A stretch of 64,000 nucleotides of DNA, taken from positions 1 to 64,000 of the forward strand of contig JAUIEC010000006.1 in assembly GCA_030428945.1 (NCBI GenBank), in the 5' to 3' direction. Positions 40,432-49,707 of the stretch are shown here, piece by piece (position 1 is the first letter of the stretch; each line of letters begins with the position of its first letter). Origin of the DNA: Phycisphaerae bacterium (lineage in GTDB: Bacteria; Planctomycetota; Phycisphaerae; UBA1845; Fen-1342). A model generated the notes under the pieces. It saw only the letters and a program-made list of their open reading frames with translations. It did no database searches and was not told where the DNA came from. Position numbers and translations under genes: made by a program.

Positions 40432-43324
40432 GACAGGAAGTCCCGAACGCGCTCAGCACGGCCGCGAGGTCGCTCAGGTCGACGTCGCCGTCGGCGTCGG
40501 TGTCACCGTCGGCGGCCGTGGCGCTGGTGCTGCCGAAGTTGCCGAGCAGCGTGGCGAGGTCGCTCAGGTCGACGGTGCCGTCGCCGTTGAAGTCCTCGAC
40601 GCAGCCGCCGCCGAAGGTGCCCAGATCGATCGCGAGGTACTCGGAGGCGTTCAGGTTGCCGTTGCCGTCGACGCTGGCGGGCAGTTGCATGCCGCTCTGC
40701 AGCGCACCGCCGTCGGCCGTCGCGTAGACGCCGACCGCGAGGTGGATCGTGGCCGGGACGCTGCCGAACTCGCCGGCCAGGTCGAGCGTGCCTTCGAGCA
40801 CACCGCCGTTGGCGCCGGTGGCGGACTGGCGGGTGCCGCTCGCGTCGAACCAGTCGTTGAAACCGTTGTCGTTTTCGTCGGCCAGGTAGGCCTCCCAGGC
40901 GGCGATGCTGCCGGCCTTGGCCCAGTTGGCGGGCTGCAGGCTGCCGGGCGGACTGGCGACGTAGATGAAGTGGTCCTGGCCCTCGCCGGCGTCCTCGGTT
41001 GCGACGTACAGCGTGGTGCCGTCGAAGTCGATCCACAGGTTGCGGCCGTTGTCGCTGGCGACCAGGGTCGCGCCGGCGTCGAGCTGCCCGTCCATCTGCC
41101 AGCCGGGGGTGGTTCCGCCGTCGACGGTGAAGTGCCAGTCGGCGCCGCCGTTGTTGTCCCAGGTGCCGGCTCCGTCGTTGAAGACCAGGTCAAGCTGGGT
41201 GGCCGTCGCGGCGACCGGGACGGTCAGTTCCCAGCGTTCGCTGGTCGCGTTGTAGCTCATGGCCGGGTCGGGGCTGACGACGCTGCCCCAGTTGTCGAAG
41301 CCGTAGTGCAGGTAGACCGTGCCGGCCGCGGCCAGGGGGCCGCCGGTCGGATCGTATCCGATGGTGACGTTCTGTCCGGCGACGGGGACGTTCGGGTCGA
41401 GGGTGACGGCGTCGCCGCCGGGGGTGATGGCGGCCTGGCCGACGTAGACGTGCTGAATCGGCGAGCGGCGGACGTTGCCGGCCAGGTCCTGCGACTCGAC
41501 GAAGTAGTCGATCAGGACGTCCTGCTGGCCGGTGATCATGGCGCCGTAGCGGAGGGCCCGGTGGGTCGGGGCCAGGATGCCGGGCGGGGGCGGCACATCG
41601 GACGAGGTCATGGCGACGGCGTTCCAGGGTCCGACCTCGCTGCCACCGGCGTAGGTTTCGTTGTCGGACGAGTCGAGCGGATTGCTGCCGTCGGCATCGA
41701 CGCGCCAGTGCAGGGTGACGTGGCCGAGTCCGCTGACGTCGTAGGCGTAGGTCCAGACTTCGAAGTCGGAGGGTTCGGGTGTGGCGCCCCACTCGAAGCC
41801 GCCGGGGTTGTAGGGTTCGCGCTGGGGCGTGAAGATCGTCGGCCCGACGGCGTCCGCCTGTCCGCTGATGACGGGGGCGGCGAAGGCGACGGCCTGGTTG
41901 CAGCCGCGGGTGACGTTGGAGTCCCAGATCTCGGTTCCGTCCCAGTACCAGTAGTCGCTGGCCTGGGCGACCAGCAGGAAGCGCCAGGCCTTGGCGGTGT
42001 TGCTGCCGGTGCCGTTGATGACGTTGTTGACGTTGACGACCGGGGCGAGTGACTCGGCGGTGATGACGTGGTTCTTGGCGGCGGTCAGGACGGCCCAACT
42101 GTTGCGGTCGGGGCTCCAGCCGGTGCCGTCGGGGTCGGCCAGCCACTTCTTGAACTCGGCGTCGCCGTTGTCGGCCCCGGCCCAACTGCCGTCCTCGACA
42201 TGGATCACGTCGTCGGGATCGACCGGGAAGCGGTCGAGGTAGTCCTGGATGGTGGTCACGTCGTAGTCGGGATCGCCGGAGACCCAGTTGACCATCGCCT
42301 GGAAGTTCGAGTTGTAGTACGCCTCGCTGCCGCCGCCGAAGTTGTCGCCGTCGTGGTGCAGCAGCACCAGCAGCGGGTGGTCCGGGTCGGTGTTGTAGGG
42401 CAGGTACGCGTCCATGACCTGGTCGTAGAGGAACGCGCCGTAGCCGCCGCGGCCGTCCTCGTTGCCTTCGTAGCGGGCGGCCGGGACGACGACGATCCGG
42501 CTGACGTCGCCGGTGTCTGGATCGACGTATTCGGCATAGTGCGGGCGGTAGCCGAACGGGGCGCTGACCTGGCTGGGCGCCCACAGGTTCTGCAGGCTGA
42601 GCCAGGCGCCGCCGCTGTCGGTCGGGTTCGGGTTGATCTGGTCGGCCGGGTTCGGCGGGAACAGGTTCGACGCGGGCGTGTGCGGATAGCCGACGCAGGC
42701 GCGGTCGAAGTGAATGTTGTCGACGATGATCCACTCGATGCCTTCGGCCACGAGGGCGGGGATCATGCGGGTGGAGAAGGCGGTTTCGGCGGGGAACATG
42801 CCCCGGGAGTAGGCGGTGCCCGGCCAGGTCTGCTGCAGCATGGCCTTGTGCAGGCGGATCTGCATGCGGATGTCGTCTTCGTCGAGCAGCGGCATCAGCG
42901 GGTGGTGGTAGCCGAAGGCGACCAGGTCGAGGCGCGGGTTGCCGAGCGAGGTCGACATGCCGATCGCCCCGGCGTAGCCGTTCTGCCAGTTGACCCACTG
43001 TCCGCCGTTGACGCCGGCGGCCGCGAGGCTGTTCAGGTTTTCGATCAGCGATCCGGAGAAGCTGACCTGGGCGCCGAGGTGACTGAGGCCGCTGCCGGCG
43101 GCGATCGCGTTGGCCGGCCAGGCGGTGTAGGGGCCGAGTCGCTGGTTGTGGACGTCGACGACGCTGTAGGAGAAGCGTCCGGCGTTGTCGACCTGGACGG
43201 GGTTTTCGTAGGGGTAGTAGACCGGCTGGTGCATGTGCCAGAGGAAGCTGACCTGGGTCGGCTGCTGGGCGGCGGCGAGGCCGCATCCGAGGGTGATCAG
43301 CAGGGCGGAGAGCGGGCGGAGCAT
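40427..43324 (-). CDS. Secreted GH57-like glycosidase with CBM25 and dockerin-like tail
   Basis: This 965-residue precursor has a signal peptide (about 1-20), then a GH57-type (amylase/branching enzyme) domain opening FLWHMHQPVYYPY (28-39), with RGMFPAETAFS, VDNIHFDRA, LLHHDGDNFGG and HVEDGSWAG. A Fn3-like part follows at about 565-670, then a starch-binding CBM25-like module (VTIGYDPTGGPLAAAGTVYLHYGFDNWG, about 680-780), a beta domain, and two calcium-repeat units (DFNGDGTVDLSDLATLLGNFG and DGDTDADGDVDLSDLAAVL). It should degrade or remodel alpha-glucan outside the cell. The catalytic Glu/Asp pair was not mapped. Confidence 0.85.
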   Translation of the reverse strand: MLRPLSALLITLGCGLAAAQQPTQVSFLWHMHQPVYYPYENPVQVDNAGRFSYSVVDVHNQRLGPYTAWPANAIAAGSGLSHLGAQVSFSGSLIENLNSLAAAGVNGGQWVNWQNGYAGAIGMSTSLGNPRLDLVAFGYHHPLMPLLDEDDIRMQIRLHKAMLQQTWPGTAYSRGMFPAETAFSTRMIPALVAEGIEWIIVDNIHFDRACVGYPHTPASNLFPPNPADQINPNPTDSGGAWLSLQNLWAPSQVSAPFGYRPHYAEYVDPDTGDVSRIVVVPAARYEGNEDGRGGYGAFLYDQVMDAYLPYNTDPDHPLLVLLHHDGDNFGGGSEAYYNSNFQAMVNWVSGDPDYDVTTIQDYLDRFPVDPDDVIHVEDGSWAGADNGDAEFKKWLADPDGTGWSPDRNSWAVLTAAKNHVITAESLAPVVNVNNVINGTGSNTAKAWRFLLVAQASDYWYWDGTEIWDSNVTRGCNQAVAFAAPVISGQADAVGPTIFTPQREPYNPGGFEWGATPEPSDFEVWTYAYDVSGLGHVTLHWRVDADGSNPLDSSDNETYAGGSEVGPWNAVAMTSSDVPPPPGILAPTHRALRYGAMITGQQDVLIDYFVESQDLAGNVRRSPIQHVYVGQAAITPGGDAVTLDPNVPVAGQNVTIGYDPTGGPLAAAGTVYLHYGFDNWGSVVSPDPAMSYNATSERWELTVPVAATATQLDLVFNDGAGTWDNNGGADWHFTVDGGTTPGWQMDGQLDAGATLVASDNGRNLWIDFDGTTLYVATEDAGEGQDHFIYVASPPGSLQPANWAKAGSIAAWEAYLADENDNGFNDWFDASGTRQSATGANGGVLEGTLDLAGEFGSVPATIHLAVGVYATADGGALQSGMQLPASVDGNGNLNASEYLAIDLGTFGGGCVEDFNGDGTVDLSDLATLLGNFGSTSATAADGDTDADGDVDLSDLAAVLSAFGTSCP

Positions 43325-43347
43325 GGGAAACCTCGTTTGCGGGTGGT

Positions 43348-43698
43348 CTATTCGGCCGGGCTGTCGTTGAGTTCGTCGAGCAGTTCGACGGCCCGCCGCA
43401 GGTGCGGGATGACGATGGAGCCGCCGACGATCAGTCCGACGTTGAGCACTTCGAAAAGCTGCTGGTCGGTGACGCCGAGTTCCTTGCAGCGGATGATGTG
43501 ATAGGCGATGCAGTCATCGCAGCGGAGCACGAGGGAGGCCGACAGTCCGGCGACTTCCTTGGTGCGTGCGTCGAGGGCGCCGTCCTCGTACGCCTTGGTA
43601 TCCAGCGTGAAGAAGCGGTTGATGTTCAGGTTGTTCGCGGCGCGGATGCGCTCGTTCATGCGCTCGCGGAACTCGCGGAACGACGCCAGGCGATTCAT
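43348..43698 (-). CDS. AhpD/carboxymuconolactone decarboxylase-like protein
   Basis: This 116-residue helical protein has the AhpD-like core with CxxC in ASLVLRCDDCIAYHIIRCKELG and the following VLNVGLIVGGSIVIPHL. The redox CxxC and His are intact, so peroxidase-partner activity is possible. A TATACT (minus strand, near 43720) could be its -10 box. It lies 22 bases downstream of the GH57 start region but on the same strand, so it is upstream of that gene and may be co-transcribed. Confidence 0.85.
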   Translation of the reverse strand: MNRLASFREFRERMNERIRAANNLNINRFFTLDTKAYEDGALDARTKEVAGLSASLVLRCDDCIAYHIIRCKELGVTDQQLFEVLNVGLIVGGSIVIPHLRRAVELLDELNDSPAE

Positions 43699-43789
43699 GC
43701 GGACCTCCGATTTCGACCTCAGTATAGAGGATCGAAACCGCGAATTGCGCACGGGTCACGCATGTAACGTTACAGGGTCACTGGGACTG

Positions 43790-43836
43790 GGTGAATGGGT
43801 GAATGGGTGAAAGCGTGAAAGCGTGAATAAGTGAGC
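43790..43836. repeat. Tandem octamer repeat, GTGAATGG/GTGAAAGC type
   Basis: Five to six copies (GTGAATGG twice, GTGAAAGC twice, GTGAATAA, GTGAGCGG) between the AhpD-like and RdgC-like genes. No complementary arm is seen. Confidence 0.8.
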
Positions 43837-43874
43837 GGGTGCATGAGGATCATTCGCGCTTTCTCGGTTCGGTG

Positions 43875-45038
43875 CTACGCGACGCTGAACATGGTGGCGG
43901 GTGTGCCGGCGGCCCAGGCGGCCATGGCGCGGGCTTCGTTGTCCCAGTCGCTTCGCAGGCGGCGGAGCAGGAACACTTCGAAGGCCGCGTCGAGCAGGGC
44001 GGCCACATCGGAGATCGCTTCGAAGCGGGCTTCGCGGCGGGCGGCCGCGTCCTGGACGGAGCGGTCCTCGGGGACGTTCAGGCCGGACAGGGTGAAGCGT
44101 TGTCCGTCGAGCGCGCAACTGAACTCGCCGAGGGGTGCTCCGATGACCAGGCCGGCCTTGATCGGCTGCTTTCCGCTCCGGAGGGCGGCCCGGGCTTCCG
44201 GCAACTGGGTCGGAACGTCGGCCGAGATGGCGTCGGTGCCGGTCAGGCCGTAGTCGCACTTGAGTCGCAGGGTCTTGTCGATCGCGATGGTCAGTTCGCC
44301 GCCGTCGCTGAGTTGCAGCGTCTGGGCGCCGTCGATCCGGTACCAGAGCCAGGAGAGGAACTCGCGGCCGAGGAAGGACAGGTCGCCGGGGTCGCCGTCG
44401 AGGGTGGCGTCTTCGGTGGGCGGGGCGACCAGTCGCAGGGGTTCGACGCGTTCGAGTTTTTCGAACTCGTCGCTGAGCATGCGTTCGGCGATGCCGGCCG
44501 GGGTGGCGGGGTTCAGGGCGGCGGCGAAGGTCATGCGGAAGAGTTCCATGACCTTGTCGGCCAGGCCCTGCCCGGTGCTGCCGAGGAACAGTTCGCGGCG
44601 TTCGAGGTCGATCAGGACGGGATAGGACGTGATGCGGCGGAAGCTTCCGGCCCGCATTTCCTCGTCGGCGCGGATGATGGCGGCTTCGCGGGCGCGGCGT
44701 TTCTCGCCCTTGGTCAGCATCGGGCGGCCCTGGGCCTCGCGGACCTGTTGCTCTTCGAGGCGGATGTAGCTGCGGAGGACGTTGCCGGGGACCTTCAGGC
44801 GGTCGAGTCGGACGGCGAGGTGGACGAAGCGTCCGGCCGCGAGGGCGTCGGCGTGCAGTTCGGTGTCGAACAGGTGTCGCGGTCCGATCCAGCCGATCTG
44901 GGTGTCATCCGGTTGCGGGGCGGTGCGGTCGAAGGCCCGCTGCTGCAGGGCGTCGACGAGCGTGTCGTCGATTTCGCCGGGGAAGCTGCCCTCGATGAAG
45001 AACCTCTGGTACGAAACGGCCCCGCTTGCGAATCCCAT
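43875..45038 (-). CDS. RdgC-like recombination-associated protein
   Basis: This 387-residue protein resembles RdgC, a ring-shaped DNA-binding protein that limits RecA: an early QIGWIGPRHLFD corresponding to the FGWV/P motif, LAVRLDRLKVPGNVLRSYIRLEEQQVREAQGR, TKGEKRRAREAA, and FLGREFLSWLWYRID with a nearby acidic patch. Similarity is by pattern, not identity, so I keep the name tentative. The start at 45038 follows GGAGGCGTGG. Its upstream gap holds three CTGTCAGC boxes. Confidence 0.65.
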   Translation of the reverse strand: MGFASGAVSYQRFFIEGSFPGEIDDTLVDALQQRAFDRTAPQPDDTQIGWIGPRHLFDTELHADALAAGRFVHLAVRLDRLKVPGNVLRSYIRLEEQQVREAQGRPMLTKGEKRRAREAAIIRADEEMRAGSFRRITSYPVLIDLERRELFLGSTGQGLADKVMELFRMTFAAALNPATPAGIAERMLSDEFEKLERVEPLRLVAPPTEDATLDGDPGDLSFLGREFLSWLWYRIDGAQTLQLSDGGELTIAIDKTLRLKCDYGLTGTDAISADVPTQLPEARAALRSGKQPIKAGLVIGAPLGEFSCALDGQRFTLSGLNVPEDRSVQDAAARREARFEAISDVAALLDAAFEVFLLRRLRSDWDNEARAMAAWAAGTPATMFSVA

Positions 45039-45177
45039 GCGCCACGCCTCCCTGCCACGAAGAGTTCCGCCGGGCCCCGAGCGCGTGGCGCTGCCGCGCC
45101 GCCGGACGGGAATCCGGACCAACTCGCGAGCGTAGCGTCGGGGCGGGCGGGGTTGAAGTTGGCAGCAGGTGGACAAG

Positions 45178-45223
45178 CTGTCAGCGGACCTGTCAGCAAC
45201 ACCCGATCCTGTCCTGTCAGCGG
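45178..45223. promoter_or_regulatory. Three CTGTCAGC boxes between rdgC-like and methyltransferase genes
   Basis: CTGTCAGCGG, CCTGTCAGCAA and CCTGTCAGCGGG occur within 46 bases, all in the same orientation. Related boxes lie in the dnaA-dnaN gap. They could bind a shared regulator. Confidence 0.45.
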
Positions 45224-45267
45224 GACTTGTGACGGCACAGATTTCGCCGGATTTTCGCGCCGGGGCT

Positions 45268-45273
45268 TACACT
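45268..45273 (+). promoter_or_regulatory. -10-like box, leaderless methyltransferase gene
   Basis: TACACT ends 6 bases before the ATG at 45280, and no ribosome-binding site is visible. Confidence 0.35.
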
Positions 45274-45279
45274 GCCGGC

Positions 45280-46068
45280 ATGCGAACGATTCGAGCGAAC
45301 TGGTACGAGTATCCGCACCTGTACGACATCGCCTTCGGCTGGGACCCGGGCGTGGAGGTCGACTTCGTTCTGGAGGCGGCCGCGCGCTTCGCGGCGGGTC
45401 CGGTGCGGACGTGCTACGAGCCGTTCTGCGGGACCGGGCGGATCGCGATCGAACTCGCCCGCCGGGGCCTGGCCGTCGAGGCGATCGACCTGGTGCCCGC
45501 GGCGGTGGACTTCGCCCGGGACCGTGCGGCGAGGGTCGGGGTCTCCGTCCGGTGGGAGGTCGGAGATGCCGGCGCGTGGCGGCCGGTTGGGCGGATCGAC
45601 GTGCTTCCGATCCTGATCGACAGCTTCCGGCACGCCAGCGCTCCCGGAGCGGCCGAGGCGGCGGTGGGGCAGTTTGCGCGGGCGGTGCGTCCGGGGGGGC
45701 TGCTGATCCTGGGGCTGGATGTCGGGGATCGTCCGCCGGAGGTGACGGACGAGGAGAGTTGGGTGATGGAGCGGGACGGCGTGACGATCGAGACGGCGGT
45801 GTTCGACACGCGGGAGCCGGGTCCGGCGGCGGGGACGACGATCGTGCGGGCGGTGCTGGCGGTGACGGGCGACGGATCGCCGTACACGCTGGTGACGGAC
45901 GACGTGATGCGGACCTACACGCGCGCGTCGCTGCTGGACCTGGTGACCGGGGGCGGGCAGTTCGAGACGTGCGGGGTGTTCGACCGGCGATACGACCTGG
46001 ACAAGCCGGTGCATCCAAACAGCAGGCAGGCGGATGTTGTCTGCGTGTTTCGGAGGACGAGCAAATGA
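45280..46068 (+). CDS. Class I SAM-dependent methyltransferase
   Basis: This 262-residue protein has motif I TCYEPFCGTGRIAIELARRG and the acidic VEAIDLVPAAV, then VGDAGAWRP. The segment NWYEYPHLYDIAFGWD before motif I is common in small-molecule methyltransferases. Substrate unknown. The start at 45280 follows the leaderless pattern. The C-terminus (RRTSK) ends inside a GAGCAAAT repeat. Confidence 0.85.
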   Translation: MRTIRANWYEYPHLYDIAFGWDPGVEVDFVLEAAARFAAGPVRTCYEPFCGTGRIAIELARRGLAVEAIDLVPAAVDFARDRAARVGVSVRWEVGDAGAWRPVGRIDVLPILIDSFRHASAPGAAEAAVGQFARAVRPGGLLILGLDVGDRPPEVTDEESWVMERDGVTIETAVFDTREPGPAAGTTIVRAVLAVTGDGSPYTLVTDDVMRTYTRASLLDLVTGGGQFETCGVFDRRYDLDKPVHPNSRQADVVCVFRRTSK

Positions 46069-46114
46069 GCGTAAGCAAGTAAGCAAGTAAGCAGGTGAGC
46101 AAGTATGCAGGTGA
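46060..46114. repeat. Tandem octamer repeat, GAGCAAGT type
   Basis: Seven copies of an 8-base word (GAGCAAAT, GAGCGTAA, GCAAGTAA twice, GCAGGTGA, GCAAGTAT, GCAGGTGA) beginning inside the methyltransferase gene end. One-armed. Confidence 0.85.
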
Positions 46115-46322
46115 GCCGGCGCGACGCGGTGGGGCGGTTTCTTCCTGCGAGGGCAACTCGCGGTGAGAAGACACCGCTCAAGAGCAGTGGCACCGGGGCA
46201 CTGCTAGGATCGCCGCGGCGCTACGCAATGCGAAGGTCGCGGCGGCACCATCCACTGCGAAGATCGCCGGGCCGCTACGCACTGCGAGGATCGCAGTGGC
46301 ACACATGGTGATGCGCGCTGCC
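46115..46322. repeat. Repeat island with GAGAAGACAC hairpin and 50-bp direct repeats
   Basis: GAGAAGACACCGCTCAAGAG and the matching AGCAGTGGCACC (46165-46194) form a hairpin. They are followed by two imperfect copies of a 50-bp unit containing GCTACGCANTGCGANGRTCG (46206-46310), a short form of which lies at 5311-5330. No gene is seen. Confidence 0.65.
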
Positions 46323-46401
46323 GTAGGGTGCGTCATCGACGCGGCAGACCGCGATTGCATCCGACGCGGGTGGTCCAGGCGTCGATGCCGCACCGCTTGG
46401 C
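46323..46401 (-). repeat. REP-like palindromic element, copy 2
   Basis: This is the inverse of the element at 5790-5867: GTAGGGTGCGTCATCGACGC at one end and GGCGTCGATGCCGCACCGCT at the other. The ends match copy 1 and the 35-base middle diverges. Confidence 0.75.
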
Positions 46402-46493
46402 GATTCGATCCGCCGAGTGATCCACTCGCGTTGAGGCGACAACGGAGCAGATGCACACATGGTGATGCGCTCGCGCTTCCGCGTGGCGGCCGG

Positions 46494-49400
46494 TCAGCCG
46501 AGGACTTCGGCGATTTCCTCGCTGGGGGCGAACCCGCGGCGGAGGGTGTTCTCGGTGATCGTCCTGGGTTCGCAGAACTGCAGCAGGTAGTCGGGGCCGC
46601 CGGCCTTGCTGCCCATGCCGGACATCTTGAAGCCGCCGAAGGGCTGCTGGTCGACCAGCGCGCCGGTGATCTTGCGGTTGATGTAGAAGTTGCCGCAGTC
46701 GCATTCCTGCCGGGCCCGTTCGAGGCTGGCCGGGCTGCGCGAGTAGATCCCGCCGGTCAGGGCGTAGTCGGTGCCGTTGAAGATCTCGATCGCCTGCGTC
46801 AGGTCGCGGGCCTTGATGACGGCGACGACCGGTCCGAAGATCTCTTCCTGGGCGATGCGGGCATCCGGGGTGACATCGGTGAAGACGGCCGGGCCGACGA
46901 AACTGCCGCCGCTCTCGCGGACCAGTTCGCTGACGTCGACCTCGATCGCGCAGGTCGACTCCTGCCTGCCGATCTCGATGTAGCGGCGGATGTTCTCGGC
47001 CGCGGTCTCGTCGATGACCGGCGGGACGAAGGTCCCGGGCGCCTCGGCCGGGCCGACCTGGATCGAGCGGGTGGCTTCGACGAGGCGTTCGACGAAGCGG
47101 TCGTGCACGTCGGCCAGCACGATGGCGCGTGATCCGGCCGAGCATTTCTGACCGGCGAAGCCGAAGGCCGAGTAGAGCACGCCGTGGACGGCTTCGTCGA
47201 GGTCGGCATCGGAGTCGATGATGGTGGCGTTCTTGCCGCCCATTTCGGCGACGACCCGCTTGAGCCCGGGCTGCGCGGTGATCGTGGCGGCGGCCCGCTG
47301 GTTGATCCAGCAGCCGACCTGTCGCGATCCGGTGAAGATGATCATGTTGACGCCGGCGTGTTCGACCAGTCGGGCGCCGACGGTCTCGCCGGTTCCGGGC
47401 AGGAAGTTGAGCACGCCCTTCGGGATGCCGGCCTGTTCGAACATCTCCATCAGGCGGGCGGCGATGACCATCGACTGTTCGGCCGGCTTCATGATCACGG
47501 TGTTGCCGGTGACGAGTGCGGCGGTGGCCATGCCGGTCAGGATGGCGAGCGGGAAGTTCCACGGGGCGATGACCGCGACGACGCCGCGCGGGGTGTAGAA
47601 GTACTCGTTGGTTTCGCCGGGCACGTCGCGGCGGCGTCCGGCTTCGAGCCGCATCATCTCGCGGCCGTAGTAGTTGCAGAAGTCGATCGCCTCGGAGATG
47701 TCGGCGTCGGCTTCGCGCCACGGCTTGGCGCACTCGAGGCAGGCGAGGGCGGAGAGTTCGAACCGCCGGGCCTCCATCTGGCGGGCGACGTTGAACAGGT
47801 ACTCGGCCCGTTCCGGGACGCTGACGTGCCGCCAGGTCTTGAAGGCGGTGGCGGCCGCGGCGACGCAGCGGTCGGTCAGTTCATCGTCGGCCATGCAGAC
47901 GCGTCCGATGACCTCGGCGGGTCGGGCCGGGTTGCAGGAGGCGAGCAGTTCGTCGGTGCGGATGTGCTGGCCGTCGATCACGAGCGGGTGGACCTGGTCG
48001 AGTTCTCCGCGGACCTGCTGGAGGGCGGCGACCATCCTGTCGCGGTTTTCGGGGCGCGAAAAATCGGTATCTGGCACGTTGGTGAATTCCCGCATGTCGA
48101 TTTCCTTCGCAACGGCGGTCATGGCCGGCGACTCTTCGGAGCCGCTGGTCGGGGGTCCCGGCTGGGCCAGGAGGGCGTCCCGCGGCGTCGACTCGTCGAC
48201 GGTCAGCCGCAGGAAGGACTCGTTGGACGTGTTTTCCAGCAGTCGGCGGATCAGGTAGGCCATGCCGGGAAGCAGTTCGCCGTAGGGCGTGTAGACCCGG
48301 CAGCGTTTGTTCATGGCGACGGCGGCCCGTTTGAGCGGGTCGGCCATGCCGTACAGCATCTGCAGTTCGAACCGCGATCCGTCGAGGCCGTATTCCTCGG
48401 CCAGGGCCATGGCGTAGGACAGGCTGCGGATGTTGTGGCTGGCGAAGGCGCCGCGGGTGTGTTCGCTGTTCTCGATCAGCACGCGGGCCATGCGTTCGAA
48501 GCAGGCATCGCTCTGCCACTTCTGCTGCCAGACCGGGCAGGGCCAGCGCCACTGTTCGGCCAGGACGGTTTCGGTGTCCCAGTAGGCTCCCTTGACGAGT
48601 CGCACCCAGATGGGGGCGCCGCGCTTGCGGACCCAGGCGACCGTGTCGGCCACATCGGCGTCGCCTTCGACCAGGTAGGCCTGCAGCACGAGACCGAAGT
48701 GCGGATAGTCGCGGAACTCGGGTTCGCAGAAGACCTCGCGGCAGATCTCAAGCGTCAGGTCCTTGATGGCGTAGTGTTCCATGTCGATGTGGACGTGGAC
48801 GCCGTTGGCCATGCCGGTTCGGAGGAGCGGACGCAGGCGATCCTTGACGGCCTGCTTCGTGCGCTGCGGGTCGATCGGATCGAACTGCGAGTAGAGCGAG
48901 GTCAGCTTGACCGAGACGTTGACCCGCGGGATCGGCTGGCTGCCGCCGATGTCGACGAGCGGTTCGGCGGGCCAGTTCTCGGCGTGGCGCGGCAGTTCGA
49001 TGATCAGGTCGTGATAGACGCTGGCGTAGTGTTCGGCTTCCTTCTCGGAGACGGCGGCTTCGCCGAGGACGTCGACGCTGAAGGCCAGGCTGCGATCGCG
49101 CAGTTTGCGGATCCGCTGTTCGGCCTGTCGGGGGGTCTGTCCGGCGAGGAAGCGGTGTGCCATCGTCTCGGCCGAGGTCTTGGCGAGCCAGGACCAGAAG
49201 TGGGCGATGGGCGAACCGTAGCGGCGGAACCGCATGGCCCTGCCGAAGAAGGGGACCAGCCAGCTTGCCTTTTCGGGCGGGCTTCCGCCGCCGCCGTTCA
49301 TGGCGGGATGCACGAAGTATTCGGACAGGTGGCGGGCGATGTCGTTGCGGGTCTGCAGTGCCGGCAGGACGTCGATGAAGCGGAAGGCCTGCACCTTCAG

Positions 49401-49565
49401 CCACTCGTCCTGCATCATCTGCTGCATGCCCTGCTCTTCCCACCACTCGGCATGCCAGAACGGTGGGGCCGATGCTTCGATCTCGTCAAAGAACCGCATG
49501 CCGATCGCGTGCGTTCGCCGCTCCAGGTGCCGTTCGAGTTGACGGTTGCTCACGCTTGTGCCCAC
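46494..49565 (-). CDS. putA: Bifunctional proline dehydrogenase / glutamate-semialdehyde dehydrogenase
   Basis: PutA oxidises proline to glutamate in two steps. The 1023-residue protein has an N-terminal FAD-dependent proline dehydrogenase barrel (VNVSVKLTSLYSQFDPID, VHIDMEHYAIKDLT, VRLVKGAYWDTE, LEFQMLYGMADPLK-like) and a C-terminal aldehyde dehydrogenase with NFPLAILTGMATAALVTGN, FTGSRQVG, the Glu in VAEMGGKNA and the catalytic Cys in FGFAGQKCSAGSR. No DNA-binding ribbon-helix-helix head is present, so it is not a self-regulator. The GTG at 49565 follows GGGAG by eight bases; the ATG at 49499 is an alternative. Confidence 0.93.
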   Translation of the reverse strand: MGTSVSNRQLERHLERRTHAIGMRFFDEIEASAPPFWHAEWWEEQGMQQMMQDEWLKVQAFRFIDVLPALQTRNDIARHLSEYFVHPAMNGGGGSPPEKASWLVPFFGRAMRFRRYGSPIAHFWSWLAKTSAETMAHRFLAGQTPRQAEQRIRKLRDRSLAFSVDVLGEAAVSEKEAEHYASVYHDLIIELPRHAENWPAEPLVDIGGSQPIPRVNVSVKLTSLYSQFDPIDPQRTKQAVKDRLRPLLRTGMANGVHVHIDMEHYAIKDLTLEICREVFCEPEFRDYPHFGLVLQAYLVEGDADVADTVAWVRKRGAPIWVRLVKGAYWDTETVLAEQWRWPCPVWQQKWQSDACFERMARVLIENSEHTRGAFASHNIRSLSYAMALAEEYGLDGSRFELQMLYGMADPLKRAAVAMNKRCRVYTPYGELLPGMAYLIRRLLENTSNESFLRLTVDESTPRDALLAQPGPPTSGSEESPAMTAVAKEIDMREFTNVPDTDFSRPENRDRMVAALQQVRGELDQVHPLVIDGQHIRTDELLASCNPARPAEVIGRVCMADDELTDRCVAAAATAFKTWRHVSVPERAEYLFNVARQMEARRFELSALACLECAKPWREADADISEAIDFCNYYGREMMRLEAGRRRDVPGETNEYFYTPRGVVAVIAPWNFPLAILTGMATAALVTGNTVIMKPAEQSMVIAARLMEMFEQAGIPKGVLNFLPGTGETVGARLVEHAGVNMIIFTGSRQVGCWINQRAAATITAQPGLKRVVAEMGGKNATIIDSDADLDEAVHGVLYSAFGFAGQKCSAGSRAIVLADVHDRFVERLVEATRSIQVGPAEAPGTFVPPVIDETAAENIRRYIEIGRQESTCAIEVDVSELVRESGGSFVGPAVFTDVTPDARIAQEEIFGPVVAVIKARDLTQAIEIFNGTDYALTGGIYSRSPASLERARQECDCGNFYINRKITGALVDQQPFGGFKMSGMGSKAGGPDYLLQFCEPRTITENTLRRGFAPSEEIAEVLG

Positions 49566-49707
49566 GCTGCCACTCCCATCTGCGTTGCCCCGGAACCGGG
49601 AAACCGGGGTCCGGAGACACTCCCGCAAGGTCGATTGTAGCCCACCGCCACGGCCGGGCAACGCCGGGCGGGGCCCGGCCCGAAGCTTGCGACGGCATCC
49701 GGGCGGC

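Noticed and set aside
46315..46420. tRNA-like or small RNA structure
   Set aside because: The palindrome lacks a T-loop and CCA context and matches the REP-like copy at 5790 better.
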